In this document: positions 56,274 to 64,000 of the stretch, one piece after another | Numbering within the stretch: position 1 is the first letter of the stretch | Layout: each line of letters starts with the position of its first letter | Origin: a bacterium SCSIO 12844 | Lineage (GTDB): Bacteria > Pseudomonadota > Gammaproteobacteria > Francisellales > Francisellaceae | Direction: 5' to 3' | Assembly: GCA_024397935.1 (NCBI GenBank) | Contig: CP073743.1 | Span: 2,108,001 to 2,172,000 of the forward strand | DNA: 64,000 nt | Position numbers and translations under genes: made by a program | Notes under the pieces: model-generated | What the model was told of the DNA's origin: nothing | Database searches by the model: none | What the model saw: the letters and a program-made list of their open reading frames with translations, nothing else

Positions 56274-58355
56274 ATGGCTTTACCTATATTTTTACTACCT
56301 ACCAGTCAAAATACTGGTTTAACCTCATTACAATTAGGTTTTGAGTTTGCACTTGACCAAAGGGGATATAGCATTTACAAGTTTAACCCTTTAACAGATA
56401 CAGATTTGACGCCTAAAGAAATTGAAACTTATCTAGCTAATGATGATTTAACCTCACTACTAGAATATTTACTAGATTATGCTAATACAGCTTCCAATGG
56501 CAAAGATATTCTACTTGTCAAAGGCAGTATTATTAAACCAAGCTTACAGGCAGATTTTGGTTGGTTTACTCAATATAAGAGTCAATTTAATCAAGCGTTA
56601 ATTCAAGCATTAAATGCTTATGTTATTTTAGTAACAAGTCCTTTGAATAAATCTTTAGTTGAAATAGAGCATGAATTAGCACAAGCAAGCTTAAAAATTG
56701 AACCAAGTAACCTGATTGGTGCAATTATCACTAAATTAAATGCACCAGTTGATCAATCGGGTAATATTAGTTTTAGCTTACTTGATGAAAAGCCACCAAA
56801 ACTTAAATATAAACTATCTAAAAAAGATATTGAAAAATTACCAATTTTTTCTGAATCAAAGCTAAAACTAATTGGTATTACCCATTGGAAAAATACACTA
56901 ACAAACCCAAGACTTTCAGATATAAAAACATTTTTAAATGTAGATATTTTAAATGAAGGTGACATTACCAAACGGCGTATTAAAACCATCACTATGTGCT
57001 CAAGGACCATTAATCGGGTTGTAGATGAATTAAACCCAGGCACTTTAATTATTACTTCAGCAGATCGATCTGACATTATTATTGCTGCAACTTTAGCCAA
57101 TCAAAAAGGCATTCGAATTGGTGGGTTATTACTAACTGCACGTGATAATTTAAACAAAGAAGTATTCCAATTCTGCTTAGATCAAGCTAAGGAAACAAGC
57201 CTACCCATTCTTACTACCAAAAATAAAAGTATTAGCACAATCCTAAAATTAACTGACCTTGATTATAGTGACCTTCCTGTTGATGACCATGAACGTATTC
57301 AATTATTAAAAACTTCTATCTCAGATGAAATCAATATAGATGAAATAGAAAATAAACTTCATTCACAAGTTGTCAAAAAAATGTCTCCAGCTGCCTTTCG
57401 TTATTATCTAATGCAAAGAGCTAGATCCAATTTACGTAGCATCGTATTACCTGAAGGTACTGAACCAAGAACGATTCAAGCAGCTGTATTTTGCAACCAG
57501 CGTAAAATAGCTAATTGCATTCTACTTGGTAAAAAAAGTGAAATCTTATCCGTTGCTGAATCACATGGCATTACAATTACTGAAGATATGATAATTATTA
57601 ATCCAAGTGATATTAAAGAACAGTTAATCGAACCACTTGTTCAACTACGTAAACATAAAGGCATCACGGAGTCTATGGCTAGAGATGCCTTAGAAGGCCC
57701 TATTACTCTAGGCACGATGATGGTACAACAAGGCTTAGCTGATGGACTTGTATCTGGTGCAGTCCATACAACTGCTGATACGATTCGTCCAGCTTTAAAA
57801 TTAATTAAAACAAAAGAAAATTATCATATCGTCTCATCGGTATTTTTTATGTGTACCGCTGATAAAGTACTTGTCTATGGCGATTGCGCAATTAACCCAA
57901 ACCCTACAGCTGATGAATTAGCTGAGATTGCTATTCAAAGTAGTGAGTCAGCCATTTCTTTTGGTATTGAGCCTAAAATTGCTATGATTAGCTATAGCAC
58001 AGGCTCATCAGGGACAGGTAAGGATGTTGAAAAAGTGAGAAAAGCCACTGAAATCATTAAACAGAAAAGACCTGATCTAGTTATTGATGGTCCAATGCAG
58101 TATGATGCAGCCATTGATCCAAAAACAGCTAAAACTAAAGCCCCCAATAGCCCTGTTGCAGGTAATGCGAATGTGATTATTTTTCCTGATTTAAATACAG
58201 GTAATACCACTTATAAAGCCGTTCAAAGAAGTGCTAATATTTTAAGTATTGGCCCAATTCTTCAAGGTTTAAACAAACCTGTTAATGATTTATCCCGAGG
58301 TGCTACTGTTGATGATATTATTTATACAATTGCTATTACAGCAATTCAGGGTTAA
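56274..58355 (+). CDS. pta: Phosphate acetyltransferase (long form)
   Basis: A 693-residue Pta. It has an N-terminal P-loop-like domain (PIFLLPTSQNTGLTSLQLG), a middle DRTGG-type domain, and the catalytic PTA domain from about residue 365 on (SIVLPEGTEPRT, ending near LSRGATVDDIIYTIA). It interconverts acetyl-CoA and acetyl phosphate. The start at 56274 fits the E. coli N-terminus; the upstream 26 in-frame codons overlap the promoter. Together with ackA it forms the acetate fermentation route. Confidence 0.96.
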   Translation: MALPIFLLPTSQNTGLTSLQLGFEFALDQRGYSIYKFNPLTDTDLTPKEIETYLANDDLTSLLEYLLDYANTASNGKDILLVKGSIIKPSLQADFGWFTQYKSQFNQALIQALNAYVILVTSPLNKSLVEIEHELAQASLKIEPSNLIGAIITKLNAPVDQSGNISFSLLDEKPPKLKYKLSKKDIEKLPIFSESKLKLIGITHWKNTLTNPRLSDIKTFLNVDILNEGDITKRRIKTITMCSRTINRVVDELNPGTLIITSADRSDIIIAATLANQKGIRIGGLLLTARDNLNKEVFQFCLDQAKETSLPILTTKNKSISTILKLTDLDYSDLPVDDHERIQLLKTSISDEINIDEIENKLHSQVVKKMSPAAFRYYLMQRARSNLRSIVLPEGTEPRTIQAAVFCNQRKIANCILLGKKSEILSVAESHGITITEDMIIINPSDIKEQLIEPLVQLRKHKGITESMARDALEGPITLGTMMVQQGLADGLVSGAVHTTADTIRPALKLIKTKENYHIVSSVFFMCTADKVLVYGDCAINPNPTADELAEIAIQSSESAISFGIEPKIAMISYSTGSSGTGKDVEKVRKATEIIKQKRPDLVIDGPMQYDAAIDPKTAKTKAPNSPVAGNANVIIFPDLNTGNTTYKAVQRSANILSIGPILQGLNKPVNDLSRGATVDDIIYTIAITAIQG

Positions 58356-58461
58356 CTATATTCAAGTTACTTATGTAATTTATTCATAAATTGAATTTCA
58401 AAATAATCAGACACTTTCTTATAATTTAGACTTTCAAGCAGTTGTTATATAAGGGGTTACC

Positions 58462-59757
58462 ATGAATAGATATATTGTTAAAAACTATGACTCAAAAGAT
58501 AAGAAAATTTACTATCATGCTTTTCAAAGTGAAGAAGAAGCTAAAAAATTTAAAAAAGATAATATAAATACATGCAGCTTTAACATAATTAAAGCTGATA
58601 CATCTCAAATACTATCTGATAGCCAATTTATGATTAAAGGGCATATATTAGGAAATGATGAACTTAGAAGTATATCTAATGAAAGCGATAAATATACTCT
58701 ACAAGAAATTAATCAATTAAATAATAGTGAATTTAAAAATGCCATTATTCAACATAACAAATCAGCATTAGAAAAACTTCAAATTGCATTTGGAGGTTTT
58801 AAAATTCCAGAAACACAGATTGATCATCGAAAAACCATTGGCAATTATAACAATAAAAATGTAGATGAATTTGATTTTATCTACAATGAAGAAAGAAAAT
58901 GTTTTTATATTAATAATATAGGTACTACAGCATCTTCAACTTTTAACTTCATGAATTTAAATGAAAGTGAAAATATTTACTCCGTAGGCAGAAATAGAGA
59001 GTACTCGAAGTTAGACTTAAGTGATGGTAATTTAAATGAGATATATAAACAATTAAAAGAATATACACACCCATATTCACAAATTTATACTAATAAAGTT
59101 CTTTCACATTCTGGTGAAAAAGGTATAACAAAAAACTTGTTAATTTCAGAAATAGTTAATTACCTATCATTTGTTAGTATGGAACCATTAAACAGCAATC
59201 ATAATCTACCCGATAAATACAATAATGAAGAAATCAATATTACTGAATTTATGAAAAAAGGTAACCATCATGGCTATGGTGTCTGTCGACATAGAGCACT
59301 ATTAGCAGCTGCCCTACTAACAAAATATTGTCATGATAATAATCTAAATGCATATATTGCTACTCCAAGAGTAAATCTTGCTAATGAAAATAAATCACTT
59401 GCTGGAGGACATACTTTCTGTGTATTTTATGTTAATAATGAAACTTTTTTTATAGACCCTATGTGGAACCACGTTAATGAGTATAATAAAGATAAAACTA
59501 ATTTAGAGAAACCATATGACAAAGGGGGCTATGGTAAAGAGATCATTGACTTTATTATGAAAAACATTGAAGATTTTAAAGAAACTTACCCCTCTAATAT
59601 AGAAGCCACATCAAAAGAAAGCAATAGCAATTTCTATGGAGGAATTACAATTGGACGTGGCAATAATGCTCAATTTTTCCCAGAGCATAAATTTATGAAA
59701 TATGAACAAAAAAATAATTTAACAGCCAAACCTAAAAACACTTTCACTAATGAATAG
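58462..59757 (+). CDS. Putative transglutaminase-like cysteine protease, unknown function
   Basis: A 431-residue protein that I do not recognise overall. Its C-terminal half shows a transglutaminase/papain-type triad: C275 in YGVCRHRALLAAALL, H317 in GGHTFCVFYV and D332 in FFIDPMW. The GVCRHRA pattern is known from EDR1-like and bacterial transglutaminase-core proteins. The N-terminal 200 residues are charged and helical. No signal peptide is seen. A GGGG-containing ribosome binding site precedes the ATG. It is AT-rich and monocistronic between pta and the lysine decarboxylase genes. A secreted effector or an intracellular protease are both possible. Confidence 0.72.
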   Translation: MNRYIVKNYDSKDKKIYYHAFQSEEEAKKFKKDNINTCSFNIIKADTSQILSDSQFMIKGHILGNDELRSISNESDKYTLQEINQLNNSEFKNAIIQHNKSALEKLQIAFGGFKIPETQIDHRKTIGNYNNKNVDEFDFIYNEERKCFYINNIGTTASSTFNFMNLNESENIYSVGRNREYSKLDLSDGNLNEIYKQLKEYTHPYSQIYTNKVLSHSGEKGITKNLLISEIVNYLSFVSMEPLNSNHNLPDKYNNEEINITEFMKKGNHHGYGVCRHRALLAAALLTKYCHDNNLNAYIATPRVNLANENKSLAGGHTFCVFYVNNETFFIDPMWNHVNEYNKDKTNLEKPYDKGGYGKEIIDFIMKNIEDFKETYPSNIEATSKESNSNFYGGITIGRGNNAQFFPEHKFMKYEQKNNLTAKPKNTFTNE

Positions 59758-59774
59758 CTCAAGCATCTAAATAT

Positions 59775-61919
59775 CTATTCATCAATCACCTTAACATAAT
59801 ATTGACCATCTTCATCTTGTTCAACACCATGAATATCAGTTCCAAACCCAGGCAGTTGCTGACCAATATCGGTAAGCATTAATAAAAAATCTAATATTAC
59901 TTTAGATTTTTCTGTAATACGCTCACCAGGCATAATTAAAGGTATACCTGGCGGATACGGTAGAATCATTACAGCTGAAGTTTCACCTTGCAGCTTTTTC
60001 AATGCTACAAGCTTTGTTTTACTTTTAACTAACCGCTGATAGGCCTGATGTGGGTTCATCACTAATTCTGGTAAATGATCAAAAGCATGATACATCACTT
60101 CAGGTAAGTTATGCTTTACAATTACTTGATGTAGTTTATCGGCTATATCTTGAATTGACTTATTTCGATAAAATACTGGATCTTCTCTATAAATAGAAGG
60201 TAGAACTTCCCGTACAGGACGGTTTTCATCATAGAGCTGCTTAAATTTATTTAAAACAGCTAATAAACGCATTGATTTGGCCTTTGTAATACCAACACTA
60301 AATAAAAATAGCATTGAGTAAGGACCTGTTTTTTCGACAATAATGCCGTGATCTTCTAAAAATTGAGCAACAATACTTGCAGGAATTCCGTGCTTTTCTA
60401 ATTTAGAATTTTTGTTAATCCCTGGTAGTAAAACTGTAACTTTAACTGGATCTAAATATAAATAATCATCATCAACTTGTTTAAAGCCATGCCACTTATC
60501 ATCTTTTTTTAAAGGCCAAGCTTTTGTTGTTCTAATATCATTTGGTTGCCATATATCATAAAACCAACTTTTAGATGATTTATTTAGCTGTACAACTTCA
60601 CGACGAAAATCCATTGCCAAATGAATACACTCTTGTATTAGTGCATGTCCTAGTTTACCTTTCATCATCGCTGCTGAAACTTCAGTTGAAGCAACAATTG
60701 GATAAAAAGGAGATGTCGATGTATGCATCATAAAACTTTCATTTAAACGTTCATCATCATAACTACCTTTAACATGAACCATTGAGGCTTGGCTAAATGC
60801 CGCCAATAGTTTATGTGTTGACTGTGTTTCAAATACAGTATGATCTTTTCTAATTTTTTTAAGTCCCATGCCATATTTACCATGATAAATAGGATGAAAA
60901 TTTGTATAAGGCACCCAGGCACTGTCAAAATGGAGATTTTTAACATCTAATGCTTTATGAATTTTTTCAACATTATAGAAAATACCATCATAGGTTGAAT
61001 TGGTAATAACCGCATAAACTGGCCATGAAGTAGCTTGAGGATGCTCATCAAGCTTCTTTTGAATACTTCTTTTTTTAAACTCACTTAAACGAATACCACC
61101 CAATATACCATAAGCATTACGTGTTGGTTTTAGATAAATTGGATGAACATTAACCATCATCATTAAGTGTGTAATTGATTTATGACAATTACGGTCAACT
61201 AAAATCGTATCACCATCTGCAGCAGCATACATACCAACTACTTTATTTGAAGTTGAGGTACCATTAGTTACAATTAAAGAACGATCTGCATTAAAAACAT
61301 TAGCAATATACTTTTCAGCAGCTTTATGTGGTCCTGAATGATCGAGTAAGCTACCTAACTCAGTCATTGAAATTGAAATATCTGATTTAAAAACTCCTGG
61401 CCCATAAAAATCATAAAATGCAACACCAACAGGACTTTTCTGAAAACCACCCCCTTGTTGATGACCAGGTGTACAGAATGAATAATTATTCTCATTGACA
61501 TAGTGCATTAATTCTCTTGTAAACGGTGGTAGAATATGTTGAAAATATTCACTAATCCCCTGATTAATCCGCTCAACCCCATCAGTTTCCAATGAGGTAT
61601 CATACTGTAAAAAATCAAGATTAAGATTAAAATCCTCTAATTTTAAATCTAAATCAAAATGCCTATCCCCTAACGCAAAAACTGGCAATTGAGGATTATA
61701 GCTTGCTATATTAGTAAATGCCGATAAATCAAAATGATCCCAATCAAGTACTAAACAACAAATACGTGCATTCGATTTTAGAATTGAAATAGCAGAAACT
61801 AAATCTTCAACAATTAACGTGTTATAGCCTAAATCTTGCAATTTATGCTCTAAGCGATACAGTGATTCAATCTTATTTTTCAATAATGTATGATTATAAA
61901 TAAACAAAATATACTTCAC
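59775..61919 (-). CDS. cadA: Inducible lysine decarboxylase (LdcI/CadA type)
   Basis: A 714-residue PLP decarboxylase, the same length as E. coli CadA (715). It has the N-terminal response-regulator-like wing domain (about 1-130), then ITELGSLLDHSG-type core motifs (MTELGSLLDHSGPHKAAE) and VTNGTSTSNK. The PLP lysine is K370 in TQSTHKLLAAFSQAS. The end LPGFGTDIHGV is typical. It converts lysine to cadaverine and CO2, consuming a proton. Arginine or ornithine cannot be fully excluded, but cadB next door favours lysine. It follows cadB by 11 nt. Confidence 0.92.
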   Translation of the reverse strand: MKYILFIYNHTLLKNKIESLYRLEHKLQDLGYNTLIVEDLVSAISILKSNARICCLVLDWDHFDLSAFTNIASYNPQLPVFALGDRHFDLDLKLEDFNLNLDFLQYDTSLETDGVERINQGISEYFQHILPPFTRELMHYVNENNYSFCTPGHQQGGGFQKSPVGVAFYDFYGPGVFKSDISISMTELGSLLDHSGPHKAAEKYIANVFNADRSLIVTNGTSTSNKVVGMYAAADGDTILVDRNCHKSITHLMMMVNVHPIYLKPTRNAYGILGGIRLSEFKKRSIQKKLDEHPQATSWPVYAVITNSTYDGIFYNVEKIHKALDVKNLHFDSAWVPYTNFHPIYHGKYGMGLKKIRKDHTVFETQSTHKLLAAFSQASMVHVKGSYDDERLNESFMMHTSTSPFYPIVASTEVSAAMMKGKLGHALIQECIHLAMDFRREVVQLNKSSKSWFYDIWQPNDIRTTKAWPLKKDDKWHGFKQVDDDYLYLDPVKVTVLLPGINKNSKLEKHGIPASIVAQFLEDHGIIVEKTGPYSMLFLFSVGITKAKSMRLLAVLNKFKQLYDENRPVREVLPSIYREDPVFYRNKSIQDIADKLHQVIVKHNLPEVMYHAFDHLPELVMNPHQAYQRLVKSKTKLVALKKLQGETSAVMILPYPPGIPLIMPGERITEKSKVILDFLLMLTDIGQQLPGFGTDIHGVEQDEDGQYYVKVIDE

Positions 61920-61930
61920 AATCTCCCCTC

Positions 61931-63265
61931 CTAATTATTATCAATTTTCCAATGATGTACGCGTCGATAGATTGAACGTTCAAAATCTTCTCTATCTTTT
62001 CTGACATAAAATATTAAAGACCCTAGTGATACAACAGTTACACCAACTAATGCATAGCTTTCAGCACCAACATAGGCTGCAAAACAAAAACACATTGCAA
62101 CAACTGCTGTCACTGTAATGGTAAAATGTTTAACAGGATGCTCAACTACATCAACTAAATTTAGCGCTGAGTAAAAATAAGGCAAAATTGTCATTAAAAC
62201 TGCAATAGAAATAACCTGACCAAATATACCAGCAGTTGTTTTAGAGCCTAACATTACAAGAATCATTAATATACTCATACCTAATGCAGTTAATAATAAA
62301 CCTTTTACTGGTGTATTACTTTCATTTAATTGGCCAAATACTTTAGGTAATGTTCCATCATGTGCAGCCCTTGCACCTGCTTGAGCTGTTAACATCATCC
62401 ATGAGCCTAAAGATGCTAGACATGCAAAAGCAACCACTGCTGATACAAGTGGAGTAGTCCAACTTCCAAACATATAGCTAACTGTTAATGAAAATGGTGC
62501 TGACGAATGAGCAACATCGCTATTTGATAACATACCTGATATTGCTGTACAAGATAGAAAATAAACGATAGCTGCAATGCTAACACCAATCATCGTAGCA
62601 CGAGGAATGGTTACCTTGGGGTTTTTAACTAAGTTTGAATTCACTGAAGCACTTTCAATACCAATAAAGCTCCAAATACATAATAAAACACCACTAAATA
62701 CAGCATGAGTACTCGAATTCCCCGAACTATTCCAATTCTGAACAAATAAATCTGGACTAAAATAAAACCAGCCGGCTAAGCCTGTTAAAAGCACTGGAAT
62801 TAATAATAAAACAACACCAATTGATACCAAGCGACCTATCCATTTTGCACCCAATAAATTTAAGCCAACAAAAAGCCAGATGATAATAATTGTGGCAATA
62901 CTTGATATAATTGGATCATTTAATGCTGGTATAAATGTTGATAAATAAGCAACGCCTGTAATTGCAATGGCCAAATTTCCCACCCAGTTAGCATTAAAAT
63001 ATAAAACTCCTGTCTGAAATCCTAAAATTGGTGCAACTTCTCCAGCATAACCAACGGGCCCACCTTCTTGAGGATTTTCTGCACCTAAACGCGCATAGAC
63101 ATAAGCTAATGCAACAGCGCCAATTGAGGCGATGATCCAGCTAATAAATGTCACTGAGCCAATTGCTGCTAAATTAGCTGGTAACAAAGCAATGCCTGAG
63201 CCCATCATATTACCTGCAACAATTGCTGAACAAGCAATAACGCCTAACTGATTATTATTTGACAT
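61931..63265 (-). CDS. cadB: Lysine:cadaverine antiporter CadB
   Basis: A 444-residue APC-family antiporter, exactly the length of E. coli CadB. It has about 12 helices and shows VAGNMMGSGIALLPANLA, GPVGYAGEVAP, GFQTGVLYFNANWVGNLA and LASLGSWMMLTAQAG. It brings lysine in and sends cadaverine out. I use the ATG at 63265, 9 nt after GGGGA; a TTG at 63271 is less likely. It precedes cadA in one operon. An FNR-like box lies 150 nt upstream, and no cadC-like regulator is in the window. Confidence 0.94.
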   Translation of the reverse strand: MSNNNQLGVIACSAIVAGNMMGSGIALLPANLAAIGSVTFISWIIASIGAVALAYVYARLGAENPQEGGPVGYAGEVAPILGFQTGVLYFNANWVGNLAIAITGVAYLSTFIPALNDPIISSIATIIIIWLFVGLNLLGAKWIGRLVSIGVVLLLIPVLLTGLAGWFYFSPDLFVQNWNSSGNSSTHAVFSGVLLCIWSFIGIESASVNSNLVKNPKVTIPRATMIGVSIAAIVYFLSCTAISGMLSNSDVAHSSAPFSLTVSYMFGSWTTPLVSAVVAFACLASLGSWMMLTAQAGARAAHDGTLPKVFGQLNESNTPVKGLLLTALGMSILMILVMLGSKTTAGIFGQVISIAVLMTILPYFYSALNLVDVVEHPVKHFTITVTAVVAMCFCFAAYVGAESYALVGVTVVSLGSLIFYVRKDREDFERSIYRRVHHWKIDNN

Positions 63266-63389
63266 GAACAAACTTCCCCTATATCACAGAACATACAAAT
63301 TAAGTAAATAGAATCATTTATATGTAATATTAGTTTGAGATTTTTTATTTTAGAGAGAATATACACAATTAAATTAAATTGACAAAAAC

Positions 63390-63398
63390 ATTAAAGCA
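63390..63398 (-). promoter_or_regulatory. Possible extended -10 of cadBA
   Basis: On the minus strand TGC-TTTAAT gives an extended -10 with five of six matches. The predicted start near 63383 is about 38 bp from the FNR-like box centre. Confidence 0.35.
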
Positions 63399-63414
63399 AT
63401 TATTTAAAGTTAAA

Positions 63415-63428
63415 TTGATATAAGTCAA
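63415..63428 (-). promoter_or_regulatory. FNR-like box of cadBA
   Basis: TTGAT-ATAA-GTCAA on the plus strand (TTGAC-TTAT-ATCAA on the minus) matches nine of ten consensus positions. It sits between the small membrane protein and cadB, in the position for activation of cadBA. Confidence 0.55.
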
Positions 63429-63445
63429 GAAATATAAAAAGTGAG

Positions 63446-63634
63446 CTATTCTTTATGATTATTTTTCTTCTTTTTAATTGAAAATTGAATCCATGCGATT
63501 AAAAACCAAATAATTGGTACAATAAATAATACACCAGTAATAACAATTGCAATCATACTTATCTGGCCACCTAAAACTTTAATTAGTAATAGCAGAAAAA
63601 ATATTAATCCAAATAAAAACGGAATAAGTACCAT
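63446..63634 (-). CDS. Small two-helix membrane protein
   Basis: A 62-residue protein with two hydrophobic helices (LIPFLFGLIFFLLLLI and MIAIVITGVLFIVPIIWFLIAW) and a lysine-rich tail. It has no recognised family and no strong ribosome binding site. It is upstream of cadBA on the same strand, but an FNR-like box and a separate promoter lie in between, so it may not be in the same transcript. It is probably real, given its clean topology. Confidence 0.55.
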   Translation of the reverse strand: MVLIPFLFGLIFFLLLLIKVLGGQISMIAIVITGVLFIVPIIWFLIAWIQFSIKKKKNNHKE

Positions 63635-64000
63635 TTAATTCAACCCATACTTATTTTTATCTTCACAAATAGTATAACACCAAAATTATCGCAGCGCGTC
63701 AAAGTATAGTAAAGCTTATTAATTGACTTCTATATGCGTTTTTAAAGAAAATCAGTCTATTAATAAGCATGTTTTATTATAACTAATATATATATTTCAA
63801 ATAGTTACAGAAAAAATAATTAACCATTACTATTGATCAGATTGATTATATTGATAATTAAATAGACTCTTTAAATATCAAGTTCACCTTTACACTCATT
63901 CGAAAATATAAAATACTGATACCGGGAAAAATTTAAGCATATACAAAGTTTAGTTGTGCAAATATTGAAAATCGTAAAGATTAACCAAGGAGGTTACACA
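63635..64000 (+). other. Gene-free leader region with direct repeats and a strong ribosome binding site at the edge
   Basis: Three TTGAT direct repeats spaced 9 bp apart begin at 63833, 63842 and 63851. A plausible -35 (TTTACA, 63889-63894) and a weaker -10 (AATACT, 63912-63917) follow with 17-bp spacing. The window ends with AAGGAGG at 63987-63993, so a plus-strand gene almost certainly starts at or within a few bases of 64001. Confidence 0.5.
63987..63993 (+). promoter_or_regulatory. Strong Shine-Dalgarno for a gene beyond the window
   Basis: AAGGAGG is near-perfectly complementary to the 16S 3' end and is 7 nt from the window edge, fitting a start codon just outside. Confidence 0.7.

Noticed and set aside
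63675..63720. Third copy of the GGCGCGATAAA palindromic repeat
   Set aside because: It shares only short pieces (GCGATAA, GACGCG) in a different order, which is not enough to call a copy.
1..64000. tRNA, rRNA or CRISPR loci
   Set aside because: No cloverleaf, rRNA-like conserved block or regularly spaced direct repeat was seen by eye on either strand.

Overview
This window is chromosomal DNA from an AT-rich gammaproteobacterium. RdgC, LptE, HolA, YggX, PpiC, HemF, an FNR-type regulator with its cysteines, and cytochrome bd with CydX all support the class. The low GC and several single genes resembling host-directed effectors suggest a host-associated lineage, perhaps of the Francisella/Piscirickettsia/Legionella kind. 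That placement is inference. No rRNA, tRNA, CRISPR array, intact insertion sequence or secretion-system gene was seen.

Layout. 1-3340: ugd (cut by the window edge), rdgC, a MurU-like nucleotidyltransferase, a hemolysin-III family protein and a Maf pyrophosphatase. 3308-7555: a 1415-residue coiled-coil/pentapeptide protein of unknown function. 7916-14077: ppiC, an acyltransferase, vapBC, a secreted S1/P1-type nuclease, an MFS transporter and an unknown 438-residue protein. 14372-19475: hemH, then leuS-lptE-holA. 19548-21400: two secreted orphans flanking gene debris. 21548-25556: yggX, an orphan, uvrB and recF. 25800-31728: a HAD-like orphan, two universal stress proteins around a CPA2 antiporter, a zinc-ribbon protein and a YopT-like cysteine protease candidate. 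31747-36496: fnr, cydABX and hemF. 36564-40352: aspT, aspD and a hydrogenase maturation protease. 41097-53408: a single-strand cluster of 14 genes (hypABFCDE, hydBGDA, a nickel permease, an orphan and an ene-reductase). 53577-58355: ackA, a frameshifted ankyrin-like gene, an outer-membrane barrel and pta. 58462-63634: a transglutaminase-like orphan, cadA, cadB and a small membrane protein. The window ends on a strong Shine-Dalgarno for a gene just outside it.

How it fits together. The right half encodes low-oxygen energy and pH physiology: cytochrome bd, a cytosolic group 3b [NiFe]-hydrogenase with full maturation and nickel uptake, Pta-AckA, an aspartate/alanine decarboxylation cycle and a lysine/cadaverine system. 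The FNR-type regulator may tie these together. I found FNR-like boxes upstream of cydA, hypA, a usp gene and cadB, and three of the four lie about 41-43 bp upstream of the start site predicted from a nearby -10 element.

Scattered among these housekeeping genes are unrecognised or protease-like singletons: the 1415-residue protein, the 438-residue protein, the HAD protein, and two proteins with Cys-His-Asp triad signatures. These are the best candidates for undescribed biology.
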